In this document: positions 14,293 through 21,071 of the stretch, piece after piece
Position numbering within the stretch: the stretch's first letter is position 1
Layout of the letters: each line of letters opens with the position of its first letter
Assembly: GCA_001838165.1 (NCBI GenBank)
Contig: KV835858.1
Coordinates: 1-22,596, forward strand
Direction of reading: 5' to 3'
DNA: 22,596 nucleotides
Source: Actinomyces sp. HMSC035G02
GTDB lineage: Bacteria > Actinomycetota > Actinomycetes > Actinomycetales > Actinomycetaceae
The notes under the pieces: generated by a model
Database searches by the model: none
What the model saw: only the letters and a program-made list of their open reading frames with translations
What the model was told of the DNA's origin: nothing
Made by a program: the position numbers and the translations under genes

Positions 14293-14323
14293 AATTCTAT
14301 GCGAGTTGAAAAAATTGGATTTG

Positions 14324-14347
14324 GCGCGGTGATGAGATTCACCGTGC
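14324..14347 (-). terminator. Weak hairpin plus T-run between cassettes 2 and 3
   Basis: Directly after the cassette 2 B stop, CGGTGA (14344-14339) pairs with TCACCG (14332-14327), extendable past one A-C mismatch. A six-T run follows some 10 nt later (minus strand, CCAATTTTTTC). The distance to the T-run makes this at best an attenuator. Confidence 0.3.
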
Positions 14348-14348
14348 A

Positions 14349-15041
14349 TCAGAGATTGGAGGGCCACCAGCTGGTCATTGTTGCGCCGCACTCGGTCTTA
14401 TCGGTCATTGCCGGATCGTAGGGAATCGACAGCGAAAAAGTGGCGGGCGACCCGGGCGTCAGCGTGATCGTCGTCGTGCCCTGGTACGGCGAGCTGGGGC
14501 TAGGGTTCTTCCCCTTGTCCGCGGTAAAACCGTTGATCTCGACATCGAGTGTGCCCAGCGACGCGATCTGGGAAGAGTCCTTCAGGGTGAGCGTTCCGTT
14601 CACAGTGGTCGTCACCTGATCGGTCGTGCATTCGCCCACCGCGATGGTGAAGTCAGCGTCCTTGTTGGAGCGGTGGACCTGAGCAAGGGTCTCCTTCGCC
14701 GGGCACTGTTCGTGGATCGCGTCCTTGGTGGCCTGGGTCGCCGAATCGTAGGTCTTGAGCGAGTCTCGGATCGACGCGGCGGACTCGCGCGTGATCGAGT
14801 CGCACCAACTCTCGGCATCCTTGCGCACGGTGGCGGCATCCAGCGCGGCCTTCGCGTCCGTGATCTGCTGGTCGACCGTGGCCTTCTCGGACTGTGCCTG
14901 CTCAGCCTGTGCCTCGTACGTGGATGCGGAATGAGCGCGCCACGCGTTGATGCCCCCGACGATGGCCGAGAGGACGATGAATGCCGTGGCGAGGATGGCG
15001 CCCGCGACGGTCGCGGCACGCAGGGGTGCGGGAGCGCTCAC
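14349..15041 (-). CDS. Cassette 2, protein B: single-pass membrane protein with Cys-containing ectodomain
   Basis: 230 residues, no family recognised. Short N-terminus, membrane helix at about 10-32, coiled-coil-like stretch 38-72 (AEQAQSEKATVDQQITDAKAAL), then an ectodomain with Cys80 (SWC), Cys113 (EQC), Cys138 (GEC) and Cys218 (TEC), ending in TSWWPSNL. The C-terminal 90 residues are Thr/Ser-rich and beta-like. Four Cys and a terminal W-P match the cassette 1 protein, suggesting two disulfides. The GTG at 15041 overlaps the upstream stop (GTGA) with AGGAGG 7 nt away; the long frame back to 15239 runs through the partner gene and is rejected. Confidence 0.78.
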   Translation of the reverse strand: MSAPAPLRAATVAGAILATAFIVLSAIVGGINAWRAHSASTYEAQAEQAQSEKATVDQQITDAKAALDAATVRKDAESWCDSITRESAASIRDSLKTYDSATQATKDAIHEQCPAKETLAQVHRSNKDADFTIAVGECTTDQVTTTVNGTLTLKDSSQIASLGTLDVEINGFTADKGKNPSPSSPYQGTTTITLTPGSPATFSLSIPYDPAMTDKTECGATMTSWWPSNL

Positions 15042-15601
15042 TTGGTGGCCTCCTGGAGCTGTTGATTGATGGATTCGAGCGTCGAGCGGGCTGTGTTGAG
15101 CTCGTTCTGGGCGGTCTCGGCGCGGCCCTTCGCGTCCTCCTGAATGCGGCCGCTGGCCCCCAGGTGCGACCAGGCGATGACGAGAACGGTAATGAACACC
15201 GCGACGAGCGCCCACGATGCTGCGCACGCGAGAACCCACTTGAGCGTTCCGCTCCTCTCGGGTGCATCCGCCTCGTCGATGCCCCTGTCATCGACGGGGG
15301 TGCCGGGCATCGGAATCGGCGCGACGTGTGCCTCTGCTGCCGACGAGGCGGGGGTGACCTCCTGTGGGAGGGAGGCCTCGGGCATGGGGATAGGTGAATC
15401 GGCGGAAGCGACGGTCCGATCCTCGGCGGACGAAGCCGTGAATGCCTCGTCCGCCGCCGGAACTGCGACCTCAACATCCTGAGGAGAGAGCGCCGGTGCC
15501 TCGTAGGGTTCAACGTAGTCCGTCCACGCGTGGCCGTCCCACCAGCGCAGCTGGTTCGCACCGCTGGGGTCGGCGTACCAGCCTTCTGCGGGTTCGCTCA
15601 T
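15038..15601 (-). CDS. Cassette 2, protein A: DUF2510 single-pass membrane protein with coiled coil
   Basis: 187 residues. An N-terminal DUF2510 domain (residues 5-30: GWYADPSG, LRWWDGHAWTDYV) is followed by an acidic, Pro/Ala/Ser-rich linker (31-118), a membrane helix at about 121-144 and a coiled-coil-like tail (AKGRAETAQNELNTARSTLE to the end QLQEATK). DUF2510 is a short Trp-rich module common at the N-terminus of actinobacterial membrane proteins; its role is unknown. Positive-inside residues predict the DUF2510 side in the cytoplasm and the coiled coil outside. ATG at 15601 has AAGGA about 7 nt upstream. It follows cassette 1 after 45 bp. Confidence 0.82.
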   Translation of the reverse strand: MSEPAEGWYADPSGANQLRWWDGHAWTDYVEPYEAPALSPQDVEVAVPAADEAFTASSAEDRTVASADSPIPMPEASLPQEVTPASSAAEAHVAPIPMPGTPVDDRGIDEADAPERSGTLKWVLACAASWALVAVFITVLVIAWSHLGASGRIQEDAKGRAETAQNELNTARSTLESINQQLQEATK

Positions 15602-15646
15602 CGTGGTTCCTTCTCTCGTGTCAGGAGACAGCAGTGAATACGGCGC

Positions 15647-16372
15647 TTACAGACCGGTGGGCCAGATGCTCTTGACGCGCACGGCGCAGTTGAAAGTGCC
15701 GCTCGCTGCGAATGGAACGGTTGCAGAGTAGTTGCCGGTTCCGCCCGAGGGCACAGTCGCGGTGGTCGTTCCGAGGGGGGTGTCGGAGTCAGTAATCTCG
15801 TGATCGGCTGCGTACACGTCGTAGGTGATGTCGATGCTGCCGATCTTGGCCATGTTGGGTGCGTCGAGTGAGACAGTGCCGTAAATGGTCACGGTTTTTC
15901 CATCTGCATCGCATGTGGGAGTGCCCGTGTTGACCATGCCGCGCTTGAGGTCCTTAGCGAATGCCTCCGCGAACGCCTTCTTGCCGGCGCAGACCTCTCC
16001 GACTGCGTTGCGCTGCAGCTCCGGCATCGTTTTGAGGGTGGACGCCATCTTGTCGAGGTCGGTCACCTTCATCGAGTCCTTATTGAAGTCGGTGCACCAC
16101 TGCTGAGCGTCCTGCTGAGCGTCTTTCTTCGCCTTGGCAGCGGTGATCTGTTCCTTCGTGGACGTGATTTCGCTGTCGATCTGCACGGTCTTGGCGTCCG
16201 CGGACTGGATATCGGCGCGCGCGTCCTCAATCTCCTGCGCCTTCGAGCGGGCGCTGACGAACATGATGGCGCTGACAAGGAGGAAGATGACGGCGAGAAC
16301 CGAGCAAATGATCGTCAGGACCTTAGGAAGGGGGGAGGGCTTCTTCGCCGGGGGCTGGACTCCGTAGCTCAC
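15647..16372 (-). CDS. Cassette 1, protein B: single-pass membrane protein with Cys-containing ectodomain
   Basis: 241 residues, no family recognised. Basic Pro-rich N-terminus (PPAKKPSPLPK), membrane helix at about 18-40, a long coiled-coil-like stretch 42-90 (EIEDARADIQSADAKTVQID and onward), then an ectodomain with Cys93 (QWC), Cys128 (EVC), Cys154 (PTC) and Cys229 (FNC), ending in SIWPTGL. Spacing of the first three Cys (35 and 26) parallels the sister proteins. After Cys154 the sequence is beta-like (VTIYGTVSLD, IDITYDVYA, GTTTATVPSG). GTG start at 16372 overlaps the stop of its A partner (GTGA), with AGGAGG 7 nt upstream. Confidence 0.78.
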   Translation of the reverse strand: MSYGVQPPAKKPSPLPKVLTIICSVLAVIFLLVSAIMFVSARSKAQEIEDARADIQSADAKTVQIDSEITSTKEQITAAKAKKDAQQDAQQWCTDFNKDSMKVTDLDKMASTLKTMPELQRNAVGEVCAGKKAFAEAFAKDLKRGMVNTGTPTCDADGKTVTIYGTVSLDAPNMAKIGSIDITYDVYAADHEITDSDTPLGTTTATVPSGGTGNYSATVPFAASGTFNCAVRVKSIWPTGL

Positions 16373-16869
16373 TTCTGTGCCTCCTCGAGTTCTTTCTTCA
16401 CCTTGTCGAGTTCATCCTGCTTCTGGTCGAGGCTAGTCTTTGCGGTGGTCCGCTGATTCTGCACGTCTTGCCACTCGAGGTTCTGAGCACGCAGCTGCAT
16501 ACCCGTGTACACCATCGTGCCCAAGAAAACGACCACGAGGAGCGCGGAGACGATCGCGCCGATGACCCATCCGCGACCGCTCTTCGGTGCCGCGTCTGTC
16601 GCCTGCGGGCCTGCCTGCTGCCCCATTCCGGCGACGCCCAGCTGCGGGGCAACGCCTGACGGATTGTAGGGGTCCGAGGAAACGGTCGGGGCTTGCGACT
16701 GGGCGGGCATGTACTGCCCCGCCGCCGGGTCCGTGGGCATCTGCTGCGCGACAGGCGATCCCTGCTGCGGCATATCGTGGAATTGCTCGGTCCACTCGCC
16801 GCCGTTCCACCAGCGAAGGCGCTGGCTTCCTGCGGGGTCGGGGTACCATCCGGGTGCTGGTTGAGACAT
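16369..16869 (-). CDS. Cassette 1, protein A: DUF2510 single-pass membrane protein with coiled coil
   Basis: 166 residues and first gene of the six-gene run. DUF2510 domain at residues 5-30 (GWYPDPAG, LRWWNGGEWTEQF), a Gln/Pro/Met-rich linker (31-95), membrane helix at about 100-122, then a coiled-coil-like tail (QNQRTTAKTSLDQKQDELDK to the end ELEEAQK). The ATG at 16869 has AAGGA 5 nt upstream; a longer frame to 16926 would run through the promoter and is rejected. Divergent from the AspT-type transporter. The gene order A1-B1-A2-B2-A3-B3 with small gaps suggests one transcript. Confidence 0.83.
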   Translation of the reverse strand: MSQPAPGWYPDPAGSQRLRWWNGGEWTEQFHDMPQQGSPVAQQMPTDPAAGQYMPAQSQAPTVSSDPYNPSGVAPQLGVAGMGQQAGPQATDAAPKSGRGWVIGAIVSALLVVVFLGTMVYTGMQLRAQNLEWQDVQNQRTTAKTSLDQKQDELDKVKKELEEAQK

Positions 16870-16894
16870 GACCGTCCTTTCAGTTTCTGGTACC

Positions 16895-16900
16895 AGTGTA
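16895..16900 (-). promoter_or_regulatory. -10 box TACACT of the A/B cassette operon
   Basis: TACACT on the minus strand, 25 bp before the ATG at 16869, predicts a leader of about 19 nt including the AAGGA site. Same hexamer and similar distance as the aldo/keto reductase promoter at 7274-7279. No clear -35. Confidence 0.45.
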
Positions 16901-16966
16901 ACCACTCCGTGAGGTTCATAACGCATGCAATATGACAGTCGTGGGGAATGCCGGGCGTACGACAGG

Positions 16967-16972
16967 TACTCT
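16967..16972 (+). promoter_or_regulatory. -10 box TACTCT, leaderless promoter of the AspT-type gene
   Basis: TACTCT ends 7 nt before the ATG at 16980, so the transcript would begin at or next to the start codon. No usable ribosome binding site lies at normal spacing, which supports this reading. Confidence 0.45.
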
Positions 16973-16979
16973 GAAAGCT

Positions 16980-18554
16980 ATGGCCTCTCTTTTTGCGTCT
17001 TCGCCCCTGCTCGCACTGTTTGTCGTCGTTGCGTTGGGTGCCGCGATTGGGGCCATTCGGATCGGCCCGCTGCGCTTCGGAGCGGCGGGTGCTCTCTTCG
17101 TGGGCCTCATTGTCTCGGCGCTGCATCCCGAGGTCGTGAGCACCCACATGTCGATCGTCCAGCCGATGGGCCTGGCCTTCTTCGTGTATTGCGTCGGCAT
17201 TTCCGCGGGCGCTACCTTCTTCCAGGATTTGCGTAAGCAGACGAACCTCCTCGCGCTCACTACGATCGTGTGCGTCGTAGGTGCGCTCATTGCGCTTGCG
17301 GGAGGTCGCCTCCTCGGTCTGTCCTCAGGGCTCACGTCGGGTCTCTTCACGGGTGCTCTGACGGCCGCTCCCGCCCTCGATACGGCCACCCGCCTCACGG
17401 GAGATCCCCACGCGGCGGTCGGATACGCCTTCGGCTATCCGGTGGGTGTCATCGGTGGCATCCTCATCGTCACGATCACCGTGACGAGGAAATGGGTCGG
17501 CCCCAAGGATACGCCTTCCCTCGCGGGGGCCTCCCTGGAGGCCGTGAGTATTCACGTGTCCAAGCACATCAACACGCGCGACATCGACGCGTGGCGTGAT
17601 CAGCGCGTGCGCCTGTCCTACCTGCGACGCGACGGTCGCACGCGCGTCATCGCCCCCGGCGAGGACCTGCTGCCCGGCGACCACGTCGTCATGGTCGGCG
17701 ATCCCACGTCGATCAAGGACACGGCGCCCCTCGTCGGTGAGATCCTCGACCACAACCTTGAGGACGACCGTTCCGACCTTGCCTTTGAGCGCATCGTCGT
17801 GTCCAACCCCGATGTCGCCGGCCGCAGCGTCTCCGAACTCAATGTCACCAAGCGCTTCGGCGCCGTCATCACGCGCGTGCGCCGAGGCGACCTGGACCTT
17901 CTGGCCCGAGACGATCTTGACCTGCAGCTTGGTGATCACGTCGCTGTCGTCGTTCCCACGGGCGAACTCGACGACATCGCCGAGTGGCTCGGTGACTCCG
18001 AGCGCCGCGTCGCCGAGGTCGACGGCATGGCCTTCGGTATTGGCCTCGTCCTCGGTCTGCTCCTGGGTATCGTCTCCTTCCCGCTGCCCGGCGGCCAGGG
18101 CTTCCAGCTGGGCGCCGCCGCCGGCCCCCTGATCGTCGGTATGCTGCTCGGCGCGCTGCGCCGCACCGGACCGCTCGTGTGGACCCTGCCCGCCGCCGCG
18201 AACCTGACGATCCGCCAGATCGGCCTCATGCTCTTCCTCGCGGCCCTCGGCCTGAACGCCGGCCCGCAGTTCGCGAGCCTGCTCGGCAGCCCCGACGGCT
18301 GGCGCGCCGCCCTCCTCGCCGCCGTCATGGTCGTTGTGTGCTGTGGCGTCCAGGCGATCGGCGCAAAGTTCATCGGCCTGTCCTCCGCGCGCGCCGCCGG
18401 CGGCATCGCGGGTTTCCTCGGCCAGCCCGCCGTCCTGCAGGCCGCCGACGCCCGCGTCACCGACGAGCGCATCGAGGCGGCCTACGCGACCCTCTTCGCC
18501 TTCGCGATCATCGTCAAGATCCTGCTCCTGCCGGTCATCACCTCCTTCCTGTGA
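16980..18554 (+). CDS. AspT/YidE-type membrane transporter with RCK_C domains
   Basis: 524 residues. Layout of the aspartate:alanine antiporter family: an N-terminal membrane half (about residues 5-165, with the hallmark FTGALTAAPALDTA), two consecutive TrkA-C/RCK_C regulatory domains (about 185-345, each ending in a LLPGDHVVMVGD or LQLGDHVAVVVP strand), and a C-terminal membrane half (about 355-524, with GGIAGFLGQPAVLQAA mirroring the first half). Predicted to exchange carboxylates or similar anions, possibly gated by a ligand of the RCK domains; the substrate is not deducible. I prefer the ATG at 16980 to the in-frame ATG at 16932, which would add 16 polar residues and no binding site. The NUDIX gene follows after 18 bp. 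Confidence 0.87.
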   Translation: MASLFASSPLLALFVVVALGAAIGAIRIGPLRFGAAGALFVGLIVSALHPEVVSTHMSIVQPMGLAFFVYCVGISAGATFFQDLRKQTNLLALTTIVCVVGALIALAGGRLLGLSSGLTSGLFTGALTAAPALDTATRLTGDPHAAVGYAFGYPVGVIGGILIVTITVTRKWVGPKDTPSLAGASLEAVSIHVSKHINTRDIDAWRDQRVRLSYLRRDGRTRVIAPGEDLLPGDHVVMVGDPTSIKDTAPLVGEILDHNLEDDRSDLAFERIVVSNPDVAGRSVSELNVTKRFGAVITRVRRGDLDLLARDDLDLQLGDHVAVVVPTGELDDIAEWLGDSERRVAEVDGMAFGIGLVLGLLLGIVSFPLPGGQGFQLGAAAGPLIVGMLLGALRRTGPLVWTLPAAANLTIRQIGLMLFLAALGLNAGPQFASLLGSPDGWRAALLAAVMVVVCCGVQAIGAKFIGLSSARAAGGIAGFLGQPAVLQAADARVTDERIEAAYATLFAFAIIVKILLLPVITSFL

Positions 18555-18560
18555 GCGCCG

Positions 18561-18566
18561 TACACT
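18561..18566 (+). promoter_or_regulatory. -10 box TACACT, leaderless promoter of the NUDIX gene
   Basis: TACACT, six nucleotides (AGGGCC), then ATG at 18573. It lies in the 18-bp gap after the transporter stop. The NUDIX gene could thus be expressed alone as well as by read-through. Confidence 0.5.
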
Positions 18567-18572
18567 AGGGCC

Positions 18573-19094
18573 ATGGCTACCCCCGACTTCGTCCTCGAGC
18601 TGCGTCGACACGTCGGCCACGCGCCCCTGTGGATGCCCGGCACGACCGTCGTTATCCTGCGCCCGGCCCCCGGCTGCCCGCCGATCGACTGGGAGCGCCC
18701 CATCGCGCCCGAAGCCGTCGACATCCTGTGCGTGCGCCGCTCCGATAACGGCGCCTGGACCCCCGTGACCGGCATCGTCGACCCGGGCGAGGAGCCCGCG
18801 ATCGCGGCCGCCCGCGAGGCGCTCGAGGAGGCCGACGTTCGCATTGATGTGCGCCGCCTCCTCTCCGTCGAGGTTGTCGGACCCGTCACCTACTACAACG
18901 GAGACGTCACCACCTACCTGGACGTCGCATTCGCCGCTGAGTGGGTGAGCGGCGAACCGAGCCCCGCCGACGGGGAAAACAGCGAGACCGCGTTCTTCCG
19001 CGGCGACCAGCTCCCTCCGATGAACGACCGTTTCCGTCGCGCCGTCGCCAAAGCCCTGAGCGCCCGCCCCGAGGCCGACTTCCTCACCGCCTGA
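18573..19094 (+). CDS. NUDIX hydrolase
   Basis: 173 residues; predicted to hydrolyse a nucleoside diphosphate linked to another moiety, using Mg2+. The Nudix box runs from G67 to V89: G67, E73, R81-E82, E85-E86. The metal-binding Glu residues are present, but the usual Gly near the end of the box is Asp (EEADV, D88). Upstream residues LWMPGTTVVILR and a VDILCVRRSDNGAWTPVTG strand fit the fold. It resembles the actinobacterial 'NUDIX domain' proteins of about 160-170 residues that are often annotated only generically. Start is set by the -10/ATG spacing. Cytoplasmic; substrate unknown. Confidence 0.88.
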   Translation: MATPDFVLELRRHVGHAPLWMPGTTVVILRPAPGCPPIDWERPIAPEAVDILCVRRSDNGAWTPVTGIVDPGEEPAIAAAREALEEADVRIDVRRLLSVEVVGPVTYYNGDVTTYLDVAFAAEWVSGEPSPADGENSETAFFRGDQLPPMNDRFRRAVAKALSARPEADFLTA

Positions 19095-19168
19095 CGGCGC
19101 GTGACCTGCGGGCGGGCATCGGCCTCGTCCCCGTGTGCGCGAAAAAGCTTGTGTTTCTGTCAAACCCC

Positions 19169-19197
19169 TTGCGGGACTGAAGTCCTAGTGGTGGAAT
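19169..19197 (+). promoter_or_regulatory. Promoter of the Ohr gene: TTGCGG, 17 bp, TGGAAT
   Basis: TTGCGG (19169-19174) and TGGAAT (19192-19197) are 17 bp apart, and 6 nt separate TGGAAT from the ATG at 19204. This is the only leaderless candidate here with a recognisable -35. The -10 lacks the conserved A at position 2, so it is tentative. Confidence 0.35.
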
Positions 19198-19203
19198 GGG
19201 GTC

Positions 19204-19635
19204 ATGGATACACCTAACAACATCGTTTACACCGTCACCGCCGACTCCACCGGTGGTCGCGCCGGCACCTCCTCCGTCCCCGCGCTCGGCATCAGCCACG
19301 TCATGCGCATGCCCAAGGAACTGGGCGGCCCCGGCGACGGCCCCAACCCCGAAGCCCTCTTCGCCATGGGCTACGGTGCCTGCTTCCAGGGAGCCATGGG
19401 CCTGGCCGCCAAAGAAATGGGCATCGACACCAGGGACTCCGTCGTGCGCACCACCATCGGGCTCGGCCCCGAGGGCGACTCCTTCGCCCTCACCGCTGAC
19501 ATCCAGGTATTCATCCCCGGCGTCGAGCTCGACCGGGCCCAAGCCCTCGTCGACCGCGCCCACCAGCTGTGCCCGTACTCCAAGGCCACGCGCGGCAACG
19601 TGCCCGTCACCGTCACCGCGGTTGCCACCCTCTGA
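19204..19635 (+). CDS. ohr: Ohr/OsmC family organic hydroperoxide reductase
   Basis: 143 residues, full length for Ohr. The two reactive cysteines are C60 (GYGACFQGAM) and C123 (HQLCPYSKATRGN), and the catalytic Arg is R20-region (STGGRAG). The segment MPKELGGPGDGPNPEALFAMGY is typical of the Ohr branch rather than of OsmC proper. Predicted to reduce organic peroxides, using dithiol donors such as lipoylated proteins. Cytoplasmic. No OhrR-type regulator gene is adjacent. It converges with the M18 peptidase and shares a strong bidirectional terminator with it. Confidence 0.9.
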   Translation: MDTPNNIVYTVTADSTGGRAGTSSVPALGISHVMRMPKELGGPGDGPNPEALFAMGYGACFQGAMGLAAKEMGIDTRDSVVRTTIGLGPEGDSFALTADIQVFIPGVELDRAQALVDRAHQLCPYSKATRGNVPVTVTAVATL

Positions 19636-19655
19636 GGGCACCCGATAGACGAAAG

Positions 19656-19696
19656 AACCCCAGCCTCGCCGATTGATGGACGAGGCTGGGGTTTCT
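19656..19696. terminator. Bidirectional terminator between ohr and the M18 peptidase gene
   Basis: Perfect 13-bp stem AACCCCAGCCTCG (19656-19668) with CGAGGCTGGGGTT (19681-19693), 12-nt loop. T-rich on the plus side (TTTCTCT) and on the minus side (complement of GAAAG gives CTTTC). It lies between converging genes. Confidence 0.85.
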
Positions 19697-19720
19697 CTAT
19701 GCTCTCAGGCGACCCGGGCG

Positions 19721-21025
19721 TCAGGCGCCCTGCCAGTACGCCTCGAGCACCCGGGAGAGGTCGAGGAGGTCATCCACGTGGCTCATCTCGCGCGCCGAGT
19801 GCATCGACAGCAGGCCCACGCCCACGTCCACCGTCAGGATCCCCAGGCGGGTCGCCGTGATCGGGCCGATCGTCGTCCCGCACGGCATCGCGTTGTTGCC
19901 GACGAAGTTCTGCGAGGCAACGCCCGCCGCCGCGCACGCGCGATTCCACAGGGCAATGCCCTCGCCGTCCGTCGCGTAACGCTGCTTCGAGTTGATCTTG
20001 ATGATCGGGCCGCGGCCCATCATCGGACGGTTATTCGGATCGTGATGATCCGCGTAGTTCGGGTGCACCGAATGCGCCGCGTCCGCGCTCACGCAGGAGG
20101 AAGCCGCGAGCATGCGCTCGAAGCCATCCTCGTCCCGGCCCAGAGCCTTCGCCGTGCGGCGCAGCACCGTCTCCAGGATCGGGCCGGCCGCGCCCGTGCG
20201 CGATTCCGAGCCCACCTCCTCGTGATCGAAGCACATGAACACCGTGACGTCTCCGCCCGCAGGTGTGCCCTGCGCGGCCAGGCGCTCCAGAGCCACCAGG
20301 CCCGGGTGCACGCTCGACAGGTTGTCCTGGCGTGACGCCGCGATGAACTGGCCCTTGTCGCCGAAGAAGCCCGGCCCCTGACTGGGCGTCAGGATCAGGT
20401 CGAAGGCCGCGACCTGTGACGCGTCGTCCAGGCCCGCCGTGCGCGCCACGTACTCCAGCACGTTGCCGTACGGGTTATCCACCGTCCACACCGGGTGCAG
20501 GTGCTTCTGCGGATCCAGCTTCAAGCCAACCGGATTCACCTCACGATCCAGGTGAATCGCCAGCTGCGGGATACGCGCAATCGGGCCCGTGCGGGCTAGG
20601 ACGACCTCGCCGCTATTCAGGACCAGGCGGCCCGCCAGCGTCAGCTCGCGATCCAGCCACGAGTTCCACATCATGCCGCCGTACACCTCGACGTCGATCT
20701 GGCCCCAGCCATCCGGAGTCGTCGACTGCACCGACGGCTTCACCGACAGCGCCGGCGAATCCGTGTGCGCGCCCACGATACGGAAGCCCGCGTCATCGGC
20801 GACCGTCTCGGGCACGAACCACGCGGCCACCGCGCCGCCGCGCACCATCACGTGTCCGCCCGGGGACGCGTCCCACGCGCCCTTCTCGTCGACGCGCGTA
20901 AAGCCGGCGTCCACCAGGCGCTGCGCCACGACCTCGGCGGCGTGATAGGGGGAAGGAGAATCAAGGAGGAAATGCTGATAGTCCACCGCGTTCGCGTGGA
21001 CCTCGTCCAATTCAAGCTGTGCCAT
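19721..21025 (-). CDS. M18 family aminopeptidase
   Basis: 434 residues, normal length for the family. Dinuclear zinc peptidase that removes N-terminal residues, typically acidic or neutral, inside the cell. Motifs in order: PSPYHA near 25, GAHTDSP (metal ligand His and Asp), WLDREL, FGDKGQFIAASRQDN (bridging Asp), FDHEEVGS (catalytic Glu pair), SADAAHSVHPNY and the closing MHSAREM with the last His ligand. These are the full set of the M18/DAP2 family. ATG at 21025 has no clear binding site, but TACCAT sits 6 nt upstream, so it is probably leaderless. Divergent from the second aldo/keto reductase with 46 bp between start codons. Confidence 0.93.
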   Translation of the reverse strand: MAQLELDEVHANAVDYQHFLLDSPSPYHAAEVVAQRLVDAGFTRVDEKGAWDASPGGHVMVRGGAVAAWFVPETVADDAGFRIVGAHTDSPALSVKPSVQSTTPDGWGQIDVEVYGGMMWNSWLDRELTLAGRLVLNSGEVVLARTGPIARIPQLAIHLDREVNPVGLKLDPQKHLHPVWTVDNPYGNVLEYVARTAGLDDASQVAAFDLILTPSQGPGFFGDKGQFIAASRQDNLSSVHPGLVALERLAAQGTPAGGDVTVFMCFDHEEVGSESRTGAAGPILETVLRRTAKALGRDEDGFERMLAASSCVSADAAHSVHPNYADHHDPNNRPMMGRGPIIKINSKQRYATDGEGIALWNRACAAAGVASQNFVGNNAMPCGTTIGPITATRLGILTVDVGVGLLSMHSAREMSHVDDLLDLSRVLEAYWQGA

Positions 21026-21031
21026 ACCCCA

Positions 21032-21037
21032 ATGGTA
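21032..21037 (-). promoter_or_regulatory. -10 box TACCAT, leaderless promoter of the M18 gene
   Basis: On the minus strand TACCAT, then TGGGGT (6 nt), then ATG at 21025. The -10 boxes of this and the divergent gene lie within 34 bp of each other. Confidence 0.5.
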
Positions 21038-21059
21038 GAACGCCGCGCGTGGAGTGGCC

Positions 21060-21065
21060 TACGCT
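21060..21065 (+). promoter_or_regulatory. -10 box TACGCT, probable leaderless promoter of the second aldo/keto reductase
   Basis: TACGCT, then TGAGGA (6 nt), then ATG at 21072. GAGG in the spacer is only 2 nt from the ATG, too close for a usual binding site. Confidence 0.45.
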
Positions 21066-21071
21066 TGAGGA

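Noticed and set aside
14349..15239. Longer version of cassette 2 protein B starting at 15239.
   Set aside because: It would overlap most of the A2 coiled-coil coding region in another frame and lacks a binding site; the GTG at 15041 with AGGAGG and GTGA overlap matches the other two cassettes.
16922..16931. CGCATGCAAT, a 10-base match to the GCATGC-type repeat tip, between cassette A1 and the transporter.
   Set aside because: No inverted partner at 70-120 bp on either side and no core similarity; a single decamer match can occur by chance.
17325..19163. 612-codon open frame on the minus strand opposite the transporter and NUDIX genes.
   Set aside because: Antisense shadow typical of high-GC codon bias; low-complexity Gly/Asp/Ala/Glu composition, and the plus-strand genes have clear family motifs.
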